Source: Marsupella aquatica
Taxonomy: Eukaryota > Marchantiophyta
Direction of reading: 5' to 3'
Length of the DNA: 64,000 nucleotides
Assembly: GCA_973895155.1 (NCBI GenBank)
Contig: OZ316894.1
Span: 10,354,001-10,418,000 of the forward strand
Below, one piece after another: positions 45,884-57,873 of this stretch. Made by a program: the position numbers and the translations under genes. The notes under the pieces were generated by a model. That model worked only from the letters and a program-made list of their open reading frames with translations, searched no databases and was not told where the DNA came from. Position 1 is the first letter of the stretch. Each line of letters opens with the position of its first letter.

Positions 45884-48800
45884 TCACTTATGGGCTTTAG
45901 CAAAATCATCCAGCAAATTTGCATCAGCGGGATGCAAATGAAAAACATTTGGAGTTGTGGGATTCACTGATAGTGTCACGTTTGATATCACACAATCCAA
46001 ATCGATCCACTGAGGATCACAAACATTGTAAGCAAATCTGTGCTTACTATTTCCAATCCTTGAAAACCATTCAAAACGAACTCTTACAGCTTCTTCACCG
46101 CCAGGCCTATCAAGTAAATCCACTGATTGTCTTGTTCTACCCATCACCCGACCCTGATATTTTCGTTGGATGCATTGTACCCTCCCTATCCACCAAGTGT
46201 ACTTAAGGGTATCAGGTACTGTGGTAACGTTCACAGGTTCTCCCCTTGGCTTTTTTGGATTGGGAGCAGAAGATCCATTTGTTGTCCCACATTCTTTCCT
46301 TGCTCTTTTCCCTTTCATGGCTTTTTGTATAGCCTCAGTGGCTCTTGTGGCCCGAGTCTGTACTGTTGTATCAGCAAAGAGAACTCCACAATCACTACCC
46401 ACAGTCATGAACATGGTGACTGCTCCTGCTCGATCTTTGGGTGCATCAACTAAATTGTTGAAGTACAAGCTCTGTTTCACTCTAGTCAAACGATCTTTAC
46501 TTACATTGGGGTTACCAACTAGTTGGCTTACCAATGTGCTCTTGTATATAGTCCGACCATCAAAACTCACAGTTGGTCTGATGTCAAGAACAGGTTGTCC
46601 ATACACCAAGTCTGAATGCATTTCAGACATAACAGCTGAACAATGATCCCCTACTATTGCAATGCTTGGCCTTTCACTATCTTCAATGATCTCACTACTT
46701 TCTGCCATTGCCATATCAGTTGGAAGTGTTGGGATAGTTACATTAGCTGCAATTTGCCTGATCTCCCCGCCTGATTCTTCATCATCACTATCAACAGGTG
46801 CAAGATCCTCCACCTTAACATCACACCATCCTCCAAACTTGGACCCTTTTTTTTCAGTAATCCAAGGTGATTCCCACCATACTTTATCCCTACAAGATGT
46901 AGATGGATTCATCTGCAACTCGATTCCTACAGTCTGGGCTAAAAGTAACCCTTCTTTCAGAGCTACCACAACTTCCTCATTGGTTTCAATACCTGTGTAG
47001 TCTACAGGATTAACAGAAGTACCAACTTGTACCGGTATTGAATGCAATTTCATCCAAATATTGCAATGCTTCTTGTGACTTTTTCCAGCCCCTGTGATCC
47101 CTTTGCTGAGATCCATTGCAGCCAACCTATTCAACGATGTTGCACAGTCAATCAACTCAGAGAAATCATAACTATGCTCATTCCCTTTCATTCCTCCTAC
47201 TTTGGAGAAAAACTGTTCACATGCATCAGATCCTGTCAAATGCAATGGCACATTTGGCAAATGTCTGAAATTATCCCTGAATTGGATAATTAGAAGTACC
47301 ACAAAGTGCACAGACATCTGAATATCAAGAAATGTCTGCATAGGGACACAACTCACAGTAAAATTGATTGCTGTCATGTTACCTCCAACACTATGATTTC
47401 CATGAAAACACCATAATCGCCAAAGGCGAAAAAAGAAACTAACTTTGGCACAGAGAACAACCCGCTCTCTCAAGGTGAGACAAGGATTCATAAAGATATC
47501 CAAGTAATCACCACATATTGTGAGATACATCTCAGTCCCCAGAGTTCGCTCAACTCTTGCATCTTTCCTTTCACGAAGCATTCTTAGTGCCTTCACAACT
47601 TTTCTACTACATAATCGTTGTGCACTGGCCCAATTCTGTCTATCATTCCGTGTAACATCACCTTTGTTCAACCCATGATCCAAGTTGCTATATAAACGTT
47701 GGAGAGTGTCCAAGTTACTGATTCCAGCCACCTCTGTTCCCAGCTTCAAAGTTCTGGCAGCAGAATCAAGTGGGTTTATTAACTTCTTTCCATTATGAAT
47801 GTAATCCTGATCATGTAAACCAACAGCATGTGTATGACGTCCATTGGTAGTGAATGAGTGGCTCAATAGCCAACCTTCCCATCTCAAATTCTGTCTTTGC
47901 CCTTGATATGAGCTTTGACCAGTGTAGTCTTCTAGCATCAGCTTTCTCCTTCGTGCATCTCCATCACTAGCATGACCCAAGAGAGGACCAACTGAGTCTA
48001 GACAATATTTAGCCCACAAAGTGTCTGTGGACTTCAGCTTTCTCCTTCGTGCATCTCCATCACTAGCATGACCCAAGAGAGGACCAACTGAGTCTAGACA
48101 ATATTTAGCCCACAAAGTGTCTGTGGACTTCAGCTTTCTCCTTCGTGCATCTCCATCACTAGCATGACCCAAGAGAGGACCAACTGAGTCTAGACAATAT
48201 TTAGCCCACAAAGTGTCTGTGGACTTCCATTGTTGATTGACAAAATCTGCAGTAAACTTACCGCATGTACTCATGGCTACCATGCAAAATTTAGGAAATC
48301 TTTCTGCAAGAGGATTTACTACTATACATCTGGCCTGGTTTCCAATTTTGTAATTCTCAAAGGTATCAGTGATTTTGCTGAAACCCTCCTCTCCTGCTCC
48401 AACCTTTATTGTCAAGCCAACCACACACTGGTGATCCTCTTTCAACCCACAAAACCCCAATAAGGTGTCATGTTTTGGTTGCCATCTGCAACACAGCCAT
48501 CCACAATAGTGGTCAGCCACAGACCTATTGAGGAGAGGGATAACAGCCAAAAATTTACTACAGACTGTAGGATGTTGTCCAGGGGAATGAAATCACCTGA
48601 CTGTCCACTTAAGACAGGTCTCATCTTCTGCCAAATAGCATGGCACGGGACCTGTGATCCCCATCCTCTGCTTTAGTTGAGAGTATACAGCAGCAACAAA
48701 CTTGAACTGGTCAGCATGCAAACCAGGCCTAAATACAGCCATGGCTCTCCTGTCCCGTTGAAGGGTGTTCAGACTAGGGCCTAATGCATTACTTTGCAAG

Positions 48801-50809
48801 CAGTCCGCCACACGCCTGCCACCGTGTTGGAACAATATCTGGGAAAGAAGTTTAGTGCCAGGCCGAAAGGTGTTTCCTTCTTTCTTCCTATTAAGATTTG
48901 CAGCTACATCTCGCAACAAGTCCCATAGGGCCTCTCTCCCACCAAATGCACCACGCTGGTGAGCCAAGACTATGTCATTGCAAAACTTGTACATGTCTTT
49001 CCTACTTCCAGACTCTTTGCAAAGATCTCTCAAAGTGGGGACTCGGGCCCCCAGCATGCACAGGCGGTGTTGCTGAGCTCTGAGACATTTTCTGAGAGAC
49101 GAAATGTTTCTCTTGTAAGTTTTGGCTTGTTCTTGAATCTCAGGAATTGTGAGATATGCCAACCGTCTACCCTTACCGGTTCCTCGAGTACCTCTTTTCT
49201 CTACTGCAATGTCCTCTCTAAAGGCTCTTAATCGGAAGTCACCCATCCTTGCAATACTGTAACATTCTTCACAAGTCAGATCTTGAAAACCACCAAGAAG
49301 CCGTGATGCTCTACTACAGTTCACGTGCCTGAACAGTCCTTCTATCAAACAAGATTCTTGGCCTAGAAGACACCACACCTCTGCCTTTACCCCTGACTCT
49401 GCGTACCATGCTCCATCAACCTTTGGCTGATCTAATAGGATATCCTTGATAGGCCTGATTACTGCACCATATTGAACTGAGTTCCGCCACAATCCCCAAC
49501 ACAACAATGACCAAGGGTGGGGTTTACCTGGATCTCCTGTCACATCCCCTGAATGGCCTGAACCTCCACTATAACCACTCCCTCCTGAACCACTCCCTCC
49601 AGCTGTCCCTCCTGACCGGCTGTTGGAAGCAATATCTCTGGCCTGCCGGGTTAAGAACCCATTAATGGTTCTTTGGCGAACATCCCTCTTATCATCCTTG
49701 GGAGGTCTGCCTGACCTTCCTGACAGTATTGGTGCACCAGGTGGTGGCTTCAAACTCCTAGCCACTGCTGATAGATGATTTGCAGAGATGCAATGGGATT
49801 TCAGATTAACCTCCAGATTACGTTGCTTGGGTACCAAAGTGAACACGTTAGAGCAAAAATGGCACCCCACTCTGAACCGCTCTAACTTCTCCACAGGCTC
49901 CTTCTGAACATCACCTACAATGTAGAAGGTAGGTTTGGACACAGGCTCAGATTCATTGAGCCTTTCAACTATCTGAACATGCATGTCAAGAGTTGCACGA
50001 TCGTTCAAGGAGGAAGCTGCAGCCCTTCGACTGATCTCAACAGAGTCTACTCTCTGCCCCCTATTATGTGCCACATTTTTGGCATGCTTTGGGGTGATCA
50101 AATGCTTCTGTTTGAAATTTGTGAAACAATTAGTGACAGACACCCTATCCATAACATACTTAGATGATCCAGATATATTAGTGTTGCACTCGCAACACTC
50201 TATCTTACCACATGGAACACCACCATTGTCCCAAGTTTTGACGCTCCACTTGTGGTCCTCACACTTTATGAAGACCATATGCTCCTTCAACTTGTCAACA
50301 CTGGACACCCAGAGCTTGGCCAGATCATTTGACATAGTTGTTGACTGGAAACTCACATGTGGATCATCATCCACAGGTACATTAGGGAGAGGTGAAGTTG
50401 GGGGTGAAACAGGTAGAGGCAAGTCCTGTTGTCCCCACTGTATCTCAGGTTCTACCCTAACTTCAGTGTGCCACTCTCCGTCACTAACGCTCTTACTTAG
50501 AGCCTCAGCATTGGAGGCATTGCTGCTTCCAACATCTACCCCCACTTTCTGGATGGGCAGAGACTGTATTTTTGGGATGATGACAATCTTTCCATCACAA
50601 TCATCAATGAGGTTGCCTTTTTCCCAAGCAGCACGCAATCTACAACCTTCCACGCTATCAATAAAATCAAAATCAAAGTCCCAAAGTTCCAAATCCACCA
50701 TTTTCTGCCTAGCATCCGCCAAGGTCCATCCAGGGAGACAACTAATGGTCCCAGAGTGTTTTCTGGTCCCTGACTCATGGTCAACGAGAAATATAGGCAC
50801 AGGCGGCAT
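45884..50809 (-). CDS. Large two-exon gene, putative DDE-type transposase-like protein (about 1,604 aa)
   Basis: Exons 50809-48597 and 48485-45884 are joined by a 111-bp GT-AG intron; the join reads CLKWTVRWQPKHDTLLGFCG. There are no stops or frame changes across 4.8 kb, unlike every other gene here. Near residues 180-260 lies a Cys/His cluster (GKIECCECNT then HLITPKHAKNVAH). At about 330-370 there is a CxxC-HxxxxxH finger (RVGCHFCSNVF and LKSHCISANHL). At about 390 is an AT-hook-like GRSGRPPK. Candidate acidic residues of an RNase H-like fold are in AEDETCLKW, GHASDGDARRRK and LTGSDACEQFF. A Gly/Ser linker and an acidic tail are also present. Together these suggest a transposase of a poorly described family, domesticated or recently active; a non-transposase nuclear protein is possible. 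A 32-residue segment is triplicated. Confidence 0.6.
47939..48226 (-). repeat. Exact in-frame triplication of 96 bp inside the large gene
   Basis: Three copies of a 96-bp unit, identical as read, encode KSTDTLWAKYCLDSVGP then LLGHASDGDARRRKL three times. The frame stays open, so the protein gains 64 residues including two extra copies of the SDGD motif. Identity between copies points to a recent event or an assembly artefact. Confidence 0.95.
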
Positions 50810-51074
50810 GAAAAAATCACAGATTCAGACCTGCAAGAAATACAATGGACATGTCACATTCAAGCATTTCCCCACAATATACACATGTCAATTACACAAT
50901 CAACACTACCAAAAGAACTGTCCACCATTCTTATATAGAAGTCTGTGAACATGACAAACCATTTCCTGAGAATGCAAAAACTATCTCAAAAGTTTCAGAT
51001 TGATAGTATATACAATAGAACTACAAAAAATGATCCGAGTGGTGCACTAACTCTTCAAAATTGAATACTGAGAT

Positions 51075-51836
51075 TCAAAATCGCCTACGTCTATCAGTCT
51101 CCTCATCACTATCACTACCCCAACCTCCCCAATGTGGTTGTTCTCTCCAAACATTTAATTTTGGCCAATGTGGAATAGTCTTCACGGTGTGGGGATAAGC
51201 CCACAACCAATGGAATTCCACTTGGTTCATCTCAGGATTAACCACTGCCACTGAAACCCTGCGTGATGGAATATCACAACAGGCTAACATGCAACATTCA
51301 CAGAAACTTCCATCTGCCATTTTAGCAGTCAGTAGACCACATACATTTACCGTACGCAAATATGTACAGAGAGGTCGAGGAGGGAGTTGTCTATTTCGGT
51401 AGGGATACAGTTTCCCACCTACGTCAACCAAAAACTCTGTGGCCAGAGAATTTTCCAGACCATCAATGACGTCCTGGATTTCATCAAAACATTCCTTTCT
51501 ATTTTCCTTGTAGAAGTTTACTTCATACAATAGAAGCCCCTTCACCACATGACAACAGTGAAGAATGAAGGTCTTCACTGCACCGGATTTGATGAGGAGA
51601 AATATAACATTTCTATTGTACTTGACATATTTGTCCCATCTGATGTAAATCATTCTATCACCTTAATCCACAAAGAAATGGTGCACATTCAAGTAATATT
51701 CTCTGCAGAGCAACCCTACAATATGCATAATTAATTCTGAACTATTCAACCTCTTCAACTGTAAAAGAAGATCCCCTTTGCCATAATCAGGCTCGGGTAA
51801 TATCCACTTCAGGTATGGATAAATCTCCAACATTGC
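51075..51836 (-). pseudogene. F-box-like multicopy gene, copy 2 (C-terminal exon only)
   Basis: An acceptor (TTTTAACAG) precedes this exon, which starts AMLEIYPYLKWILPEPDYG. It aligns along its length with the C-terminal block of the 26-28 kb gene: YIRWDKYVKYNRNVIFLLIK, FILHCCHVVKG, CECCMLACCDIPSRR and VAVVNPEMNQVEFHWLWAY. A TAA at 51663-51665 (HFFVD*GDRM) replaces the Gln of copy 1; after it the frame is open to the stop at 51075. An acidic/Arg-rich tail (DSDEETDRRRRF) ends it. No F-box segment was found upstream. Function unknown. Confidence 0.65.
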
Positions 51837-54584
51837 CTGTTAAAACCAGGCAGAATGTAGTGAGTTATTAAATCTAAACTGTGACCTCCCCAATCAAATA
51901 CCCTAGTACAGAACATCTACAGCAGCCCACTGCTTGGGAGACCACATCCATTGGACCAACCCCCAAGAGAGCCTTGCCCCATCCCGGCCATTGCTCTTGG
52001 TGATTGGCTTCTACAGATCCAAGTCAGTTTTCTCCGAGAAATCTCGGGTGGGAAGGGTGGCCCCTTTGCTGACAAGGATTCCAATGTCAATGTAAGCACT
52101 AGAGGGATTGGGATCTGTAACATGCTCATGTGTGCTTAGCATGTACAGTCGGGTTGCCCACACTCCAATTCCCTCCACTCGAACACGGTGTACTTGAACT
52201 CAGTCCCTATCGACCCTAAATGCCCCAAGAATTTGGATTCTTTGCCAATCCCGGACCAACCAAATCCTAACACTTTGGGCTCTAATCAGGAATGCCATTG
52301 GCAATCAACTCCAAGGCCCCCCCCCCTCCCAGGCAACCTGCTCTCTCATTCAAGGGGCGCTAGACTGCTGGGTCATCACTTCCAGCAAGTCTCCTCTGGG
52401 GGCATTAGTTCCCCAGGGTCCCAATGAACTTGAGGAACCTGCAAACCAACACTTGCAATAGCAGGGAAGGAAATTGCAAACAGGACCTGGAAATGAAAAG
52501 CTGAAAACTTACCTCAGCAACACACAATGCCTGTCAATTAACGTCTGTGGAAACATTACAGATACGGTAATCCAGAAGGAAATAGTACAAAATGCAAAAT
52601 TGATTGGATACCTTGTGATGGTGGAACCCAACACTTGGGGGCGTCTGTCCTTCCTGACTTCAGAGGTGTATGAGTATCTGTGTAAATGACAACAAAAAAT
52701 GAGTTTAAGGAATATCTTTAAAAATAGTTTGCAGTGGGACTATTTAGAAGGGTAATGTCAGGAAAAGGAAGGCATTGCCATATATAGGAACATCAATGAT
52801 CCCCCAAATCTTACCTTACAACGTACTCAGTGTGTGGGACATGTTTCCTTCTAGAGGTGGGGCATAGGGGCATAAGTAATACAGTCTCAATGATCACTCC
52901 CTCCTACAAAGAGTGAGAAGCAAAGAGAAAAGGCATTAAGTAAATAGCAATTCAATTTCGTCTCATTATAGTAATGCAACACAATTATCATGGGCAATTG
53001 AAATTGTTACCATTTCAGCCCGCATTTCAGTAATGACCTACTAAGAGAATTGCTACATTCGGTGATAAAATAAAGTTACGCAATACTATTGCAATGAGCA
53101 AATGAAGTGGGTTTTTTAATATTGCAATTTGTATAGGATATTTCAATGGGTTATTTGAATAATGCAATCCGCTGCTTGTTCGAATTGCTCAAAATCCATC
53201 TAGTCCCTGCCCCTACAAATGCTGTGAAAGGAGCAGGAACAAGGCGCAGAAGTAGCAGAGGAGCATGAAATCGATGCCTCTCGCTTGGATCGATCCAGAT
53301 GAGATTAAAGGAGTTGAGTGATGGAATGGCTGAGATTGAGGGGTTAAGAGAAAGGTCTTATTGGACACACAGAAAATCTCACAAGTGTACTGCAACTTGG
53401 TATCGGACAAACAAGATAAAGTAAACAAACCAGCAACACAAAATATGACACCGAAATGAGGATTAGAGCTGCGATCAATCATGAATTACTATCTTGGCTT
53501 GGGAAACAAGGGAAGGGAGAAGGGGAATGTAGGCAAAGCAGCAGAAGCTGTGTTTGAAGTCAATGCCAAAAAGGAGAACGAGATGGCAGAATTGTTACAC
53601 CTTCAAACCGGACCACCAAAATCCTCATATGATTGCATAGACTGCAAGCCAAATCTCGTTCAACAAAGAAAAACCAAAACACGAAACCCCAAAACACAAG
53701 AAATCCCTCAGCTCCTCAACGCGCCGGGGCAGCCGCGCACAGCAGCTCAGCTTTGTATTCAACTCCTCATTCATGACCTCATCTAAATCTTTGAGTGGGG
53801 TTTTGGTCGATACTTCCCTTTTTACAACTCACTATGCAGTGCAAAGCCACTTACTACTCTATAATACTGGTTTGCTTGTGTCATCGGATGTGAGAATTGG
53901 ACAAAATCATGTCAGTTGTCTAGAGCCATGATCGGAAAAATTGGCCATGATCAATCTTCTTCATCGCTTTGCCGTGATGCAAAATTGTTCTATCTACTCT
54001 CAGCTCAGCTCAGCTTTGCTACGTCCATCGCTTCCCATCTCATATACCAAAGTTCTTAATTGTGGTTCTCGATCAAACAACGACATTTCTACCCCACAAT
54101 TATTCCTGGACTAGTACAATGGACACAAAGGAGAACTGAGAGGCAAACTACCCAAAAGCAGACACCTTCCACTGGCCTGTGGCAGACACCTTCCACAGGG
54201 ACTTCCACAGCAGTAGCCGCACATTTGACAAGTAAAATGCCCGGACAGCAAGAGCGACAACTTCTGCACACATTTGAAGCACAAATTTAACCACGATGCA
54301 GGCCACGATGGAGCAACAAATAGGAGTTCACCATGCTTTGCTACTCTGATTGAACAAGAGCAAATGATATACCAATAGATTTGAAAATCACTATGACATT
54401 GTGCAAAAGAAACGATTAGATAGTTTGAAAATGACCTGATTGTTGCAATCGCTTGTAGTCTTTTGAGGTGGACAGCGCTCACCCAAACAAAAAATTCTGC
54501 AATCACAAAAAATATTAGCATTTAGAAAACCAAACACATCTACAACTGCACAGGCATTGGCACCCACATTAAACAAGAAGCCTT

Positions 54585-54750
54585 GTAATCGAGAAAGACT
54601 TGGATTCTGTGAAAGACGAAAGTTGTAATCCCCGTGAAACACAGAGCGTACCTCCGATTGGAAGACATCTACAAGTACACAGTAATGTAATCGAGAAAGA
54701 CTTGGACTCTATGAAAGACAAAAGCTGCAATCCCCGTGAAACATATTGAG
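54585..54750. repeat. Two copies of a 58-bp phrase, about 101 bp apart
   Basis: AATCGAGAAAGACTTGGA followed by AAGACRAAAGYTG and CAATCCCCGTGAAACA occurs near 54587 and again near 54689, about 90 percent identical by eye. Confidence 0.8.
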
Positions 54751-56365
54751 GGTCCAAGTCAAACAGAGACGTCAAGAGCAAAGAGCACGGACCTTTTCAC
54801 GCAAACACTGGATTTCACCCAAGACTGACTGATCTCAACAATTCGGAGGCCACCAGCTCAAATTCAACGTCCCGAACGCTCTCCCAACAGCCGATCAAAT
54901 CGAAAGAACTCAACGCAGCTGGCTCATCGCTGTATTGGACAGTCAAATGCCATCGAACAAGTCAGAAGAACAACTGTAATGGAGAGCAAAATACCATTAC
55001 AATGTAAGCAACTAGCAAAGCTTTACAGTCACTATGTAAATGAAAATAGCTGCCCAAGATTGAGATACACGGACAAGATCAAAAGCAAAGGAATAAGTCA
55101 AGCAAAGAGGAAAGAGGAGACAGCACATTTCCTGTCACACATTAGAACATAAAATTATCTGGATTGCTTGCGAGTAGACTTACGGATCAGTAAGCCATAG
55201 CCCACATTAACAAGATGACAGCACTGAGCACGACAATGTGGGAATCAGCAGAGAGCACCATATCCAACAAATTCCAAACGGCAGCGGCAACAGTTACAGT
55301 CGGGCCCAACATTCAATTAACACAGGATTGCCAAAATGCCCGGGAAAACGCCACGACCAGACTCAACATGAAAGCTTGTAAAGCTTCAGGATACAATGAA
55401 AAACTAAATTGCATAGACAACGACAATGAGTAGAGGGTGTGCAGGGTGGTGAAAAGGCAAGACACTGATTTGGACCTTTTTGCATTGCAGCATGCTAGGA
55501 TTTGTGGGCCTCCTACAGACAGCTTGAGACACCGTCTGCAGTTGCACGCATACTCGGGGCTGCGCTCCAATAGCAACAGTAGCAAACCTTACATAGACAA
55601 TGTCGCTTCCCACAACACCCAAGGCATACCACCTTTCATTTTCTGCAACATTTCAGCCCTACTGTGAGCCGCAATTTCAAAACAAAGAGGAGTTGACCAT
55701 AGTTGAAAGTGGAGCGGGAAGTGCAGTGCATACCAAAATATTTGAAATCACATACTATGCGGAGTAAGGTAGTGAGCCGAGTAAGATAGTGAGCAGAGGG
55801 AGTCGGACCTCTTTCAGATGCCTGGGCTTCCCGCTGGCCGGGCTTCCAGCAGACAAACGGCACTAAGCGCAGATCAACAATAGCCACAACAACACCTCAA
55901 CCCGCGCCTCACCCTTCTTACAGATCGACGGTAGCTCGGGCAATAGCTGGCAGTAGGTTACGAGCTTTCATAGTTAGTAAAGTGTATGCATGCATAAACA
56001 ATGGAAAGTATGATCATTCTACGTAAACAGTGGGCAGTGTAAGGAAAGTTACCCCTAAACAAAACTCCAAAAAAGGTGTGCCTCCCACAGTCGGTCCCGC
56101 CAGTGCACGCCTCCCAGCCTTGCAACGTCCCGCTTTGCGTCAAATGCCACTTTCGCAAGCATCAAGTGTCGGCCTCCACCCGCAACATTTCATTTAGGCC
56201 CCATAGCTTCCTTCATCCAAGGTCCGTAGCCAACCTGCAAGCTCCACTTCCCTCAGCCTAAACCGAACCTCTCGACTTGGTAGCACTATGTGAAATCCGG
56301 CGGCTTGAAGCTAAGCCCTAATTCCCTTCGACCCCGACTTTGACACTCCCTTGGACTCACTTTGA

Positions 56366-56519
56366 CCCCGGGCCTTCGACTCGTTCCCTTGGGGATTGAG
56401 TATTCTCGGCCCCTGCCCCGGGCCTTCGACTCATTCCCTTGGGGATTGTTTACTCCCCCTGCCCCGGACCTTTGACTCATTCCAGGGCTCATTCCCTTGG
56501 GATTGAGTACTCCCCCTGA
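56366..56519. repeat. Three tandem copies of a 46-58 bp GC-rich unit
   Basis: CCCCGGGCCTTCGACTC, TTCCCTTGGGGATTG and TACTCCCCCTG recur from 56366, 56416 and 56462, the third with a small internal duplication of CATTCC. Confidence 0.85.
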
Positions 56520-56836
56520 ACTTTTGCCCTGCAAACACCCAAAACCCCCTAGAAATGTACCCCCAAAAACCTTTCACCCTAAACCCTCAAAACTCCAAAT
56601 ACTTTCATAACTCATCCTATTCACCACAAGTATTTGTTACACTAAACTCCACTCAGGGCGTGCCACGTGGACCAATCTCATCATGACGTGTGTCATGCCA
56701 TATTACTGGCCCCCTTCAAGCAAATTATTTTGGCCGGCATTTTGGATGCCTTGGAATAGTTATAAAGAGATTGTCATATAAAATATGGTCTTGTTGGTTA
56801 TAAGTCAATTATAAAAATTAATCTGGAATTGATTTA

Positions 56837-57873
56837 AATGTACCCTTCGGCCGTTCGCACGTCCGGTCCATTATTAATAACGTTGGGGGCCCAGGGCAAT
56901 GAAGGTTCCCAAGGGAAAGTATGGACAAACTTTTGATCTAGGAAAAGAGGGGAAAGTTCCAGTGCAACATCCCTGTGCGCCGGGTGTTCAAAGGCAATCA
57001 TAAAAAAACTTTTCCCCACATATTTGATTTGAGTCACCGGCCATCCTAAATCTCTAATGAAAACTCCTTCCACCCAATCACAAAACGAGGGAAGAAGAGG
57101 GGCACAGTCAGTGAAGAAGCACATCATGGTGCAGCTGTAGAGTTCTTTGACGGAAAGAGTAGCTTCCTCAATTGACCACTGAATAGTAGTGTGAAGTTGG
57201 TCGGGCCAATGCTTAGTGGAGTTTAAGGCAATGGTCCTTAAGAAATCCAGATAGGTATCCTGTGAGTGCTCTGAAAGTTCCTCTCTGCTACGGTGGTTGT
57301 CGAGTGGTATGTTGTAATCCATCACGTGATCCTGAGAGGGAACCTGGTTGGATCGATTCTCCAATCCATTTCTGTCCTGCGCATTGTTGTACTCCTTTGA
57401 CGGTGGCAAGCCTGTACTCTGTTCCGCAGCAGATTCAACATTTTTCCATCCAGACGAGGACGGAGCAAAGGTGTCATCCTCTCGTGCCATCGTTTCTTCT
57501 TCCATTTGATCCGCCCAAGAAGTTCCGTTTTGAGAGAAGAAACGGCCACCATTGCGAGGTCTTTCCGGGGGAGTTCTTTCCCTCAGCGCGTGGGAGTTGT
57601 CAAATAGATCAAAGGGCGCAGCTTTTGGTCCGCCTCGAGCATCCTGAATAGAGAATCTGCTTGAATCATTCCCTGGCAAGGAATTCCCCCTAACATCTCC
57701 GCTCCAAGGGCGACCACCCGGAGAGGGAGGAGCATCAGCGCAGCGCCAAGAGGTAGCCAAAGATCCCCTACCATTTCCGCGACCAGAAAGGGCATGGGGA
57801 TAGCGATTCGGACCTCTGCCACCGGTGGAGCGAAAAGGTCGGCCATATTGTGGACCGGCTCAATATAGGGTAT
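56837..57873 (-). pseudogene. LINE ORF1, N-terminal part with DUF4283
   Basis: A minus-strand ORF has a basic Gly/Arg-rich N-terminus (GRPFRSTGGRGPNRYPHALS) and an acidic middle (WADQMEEETMAREDDTFAP). It also has the DUF4283 strand pattern WVEGVFIRDLGWPVTQIKYV, KSFFMIAFEHPAHRD and FVHTFPWEPSLPW. It ends at 56837, where a complete ORF1 would continue into the second half of DUF4283 and the zinc knuckle. The missing half is the kind found at 44.4-45.0 kb, same strand, so both could be one LINE split by an 11.8-kb insertion, or two copies. I found no duplication at the junctions that would decide. Confidence 0.6.

Larger units (their letters stand above)
51840..56836. other. Five kilobases without a recognisable gene
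   Basis: Only short ORFs occur on both strands. Noted within it are a C-run of nine near 52318-52326, a duplicated 58-bp phrase (54585-54750) and a G+C-rich tandem repeat (56366-56519). Confidence 0.5.

Noticed and set aside
44967-56898. Inverted 14-bp match (GGGGGCCCAGGGC) near both borders of the 45-56.8 kb block
   Set aside because: A match of this length is expected by chance in 64 kb, and it lies inside LINE coding sequence on both sides.
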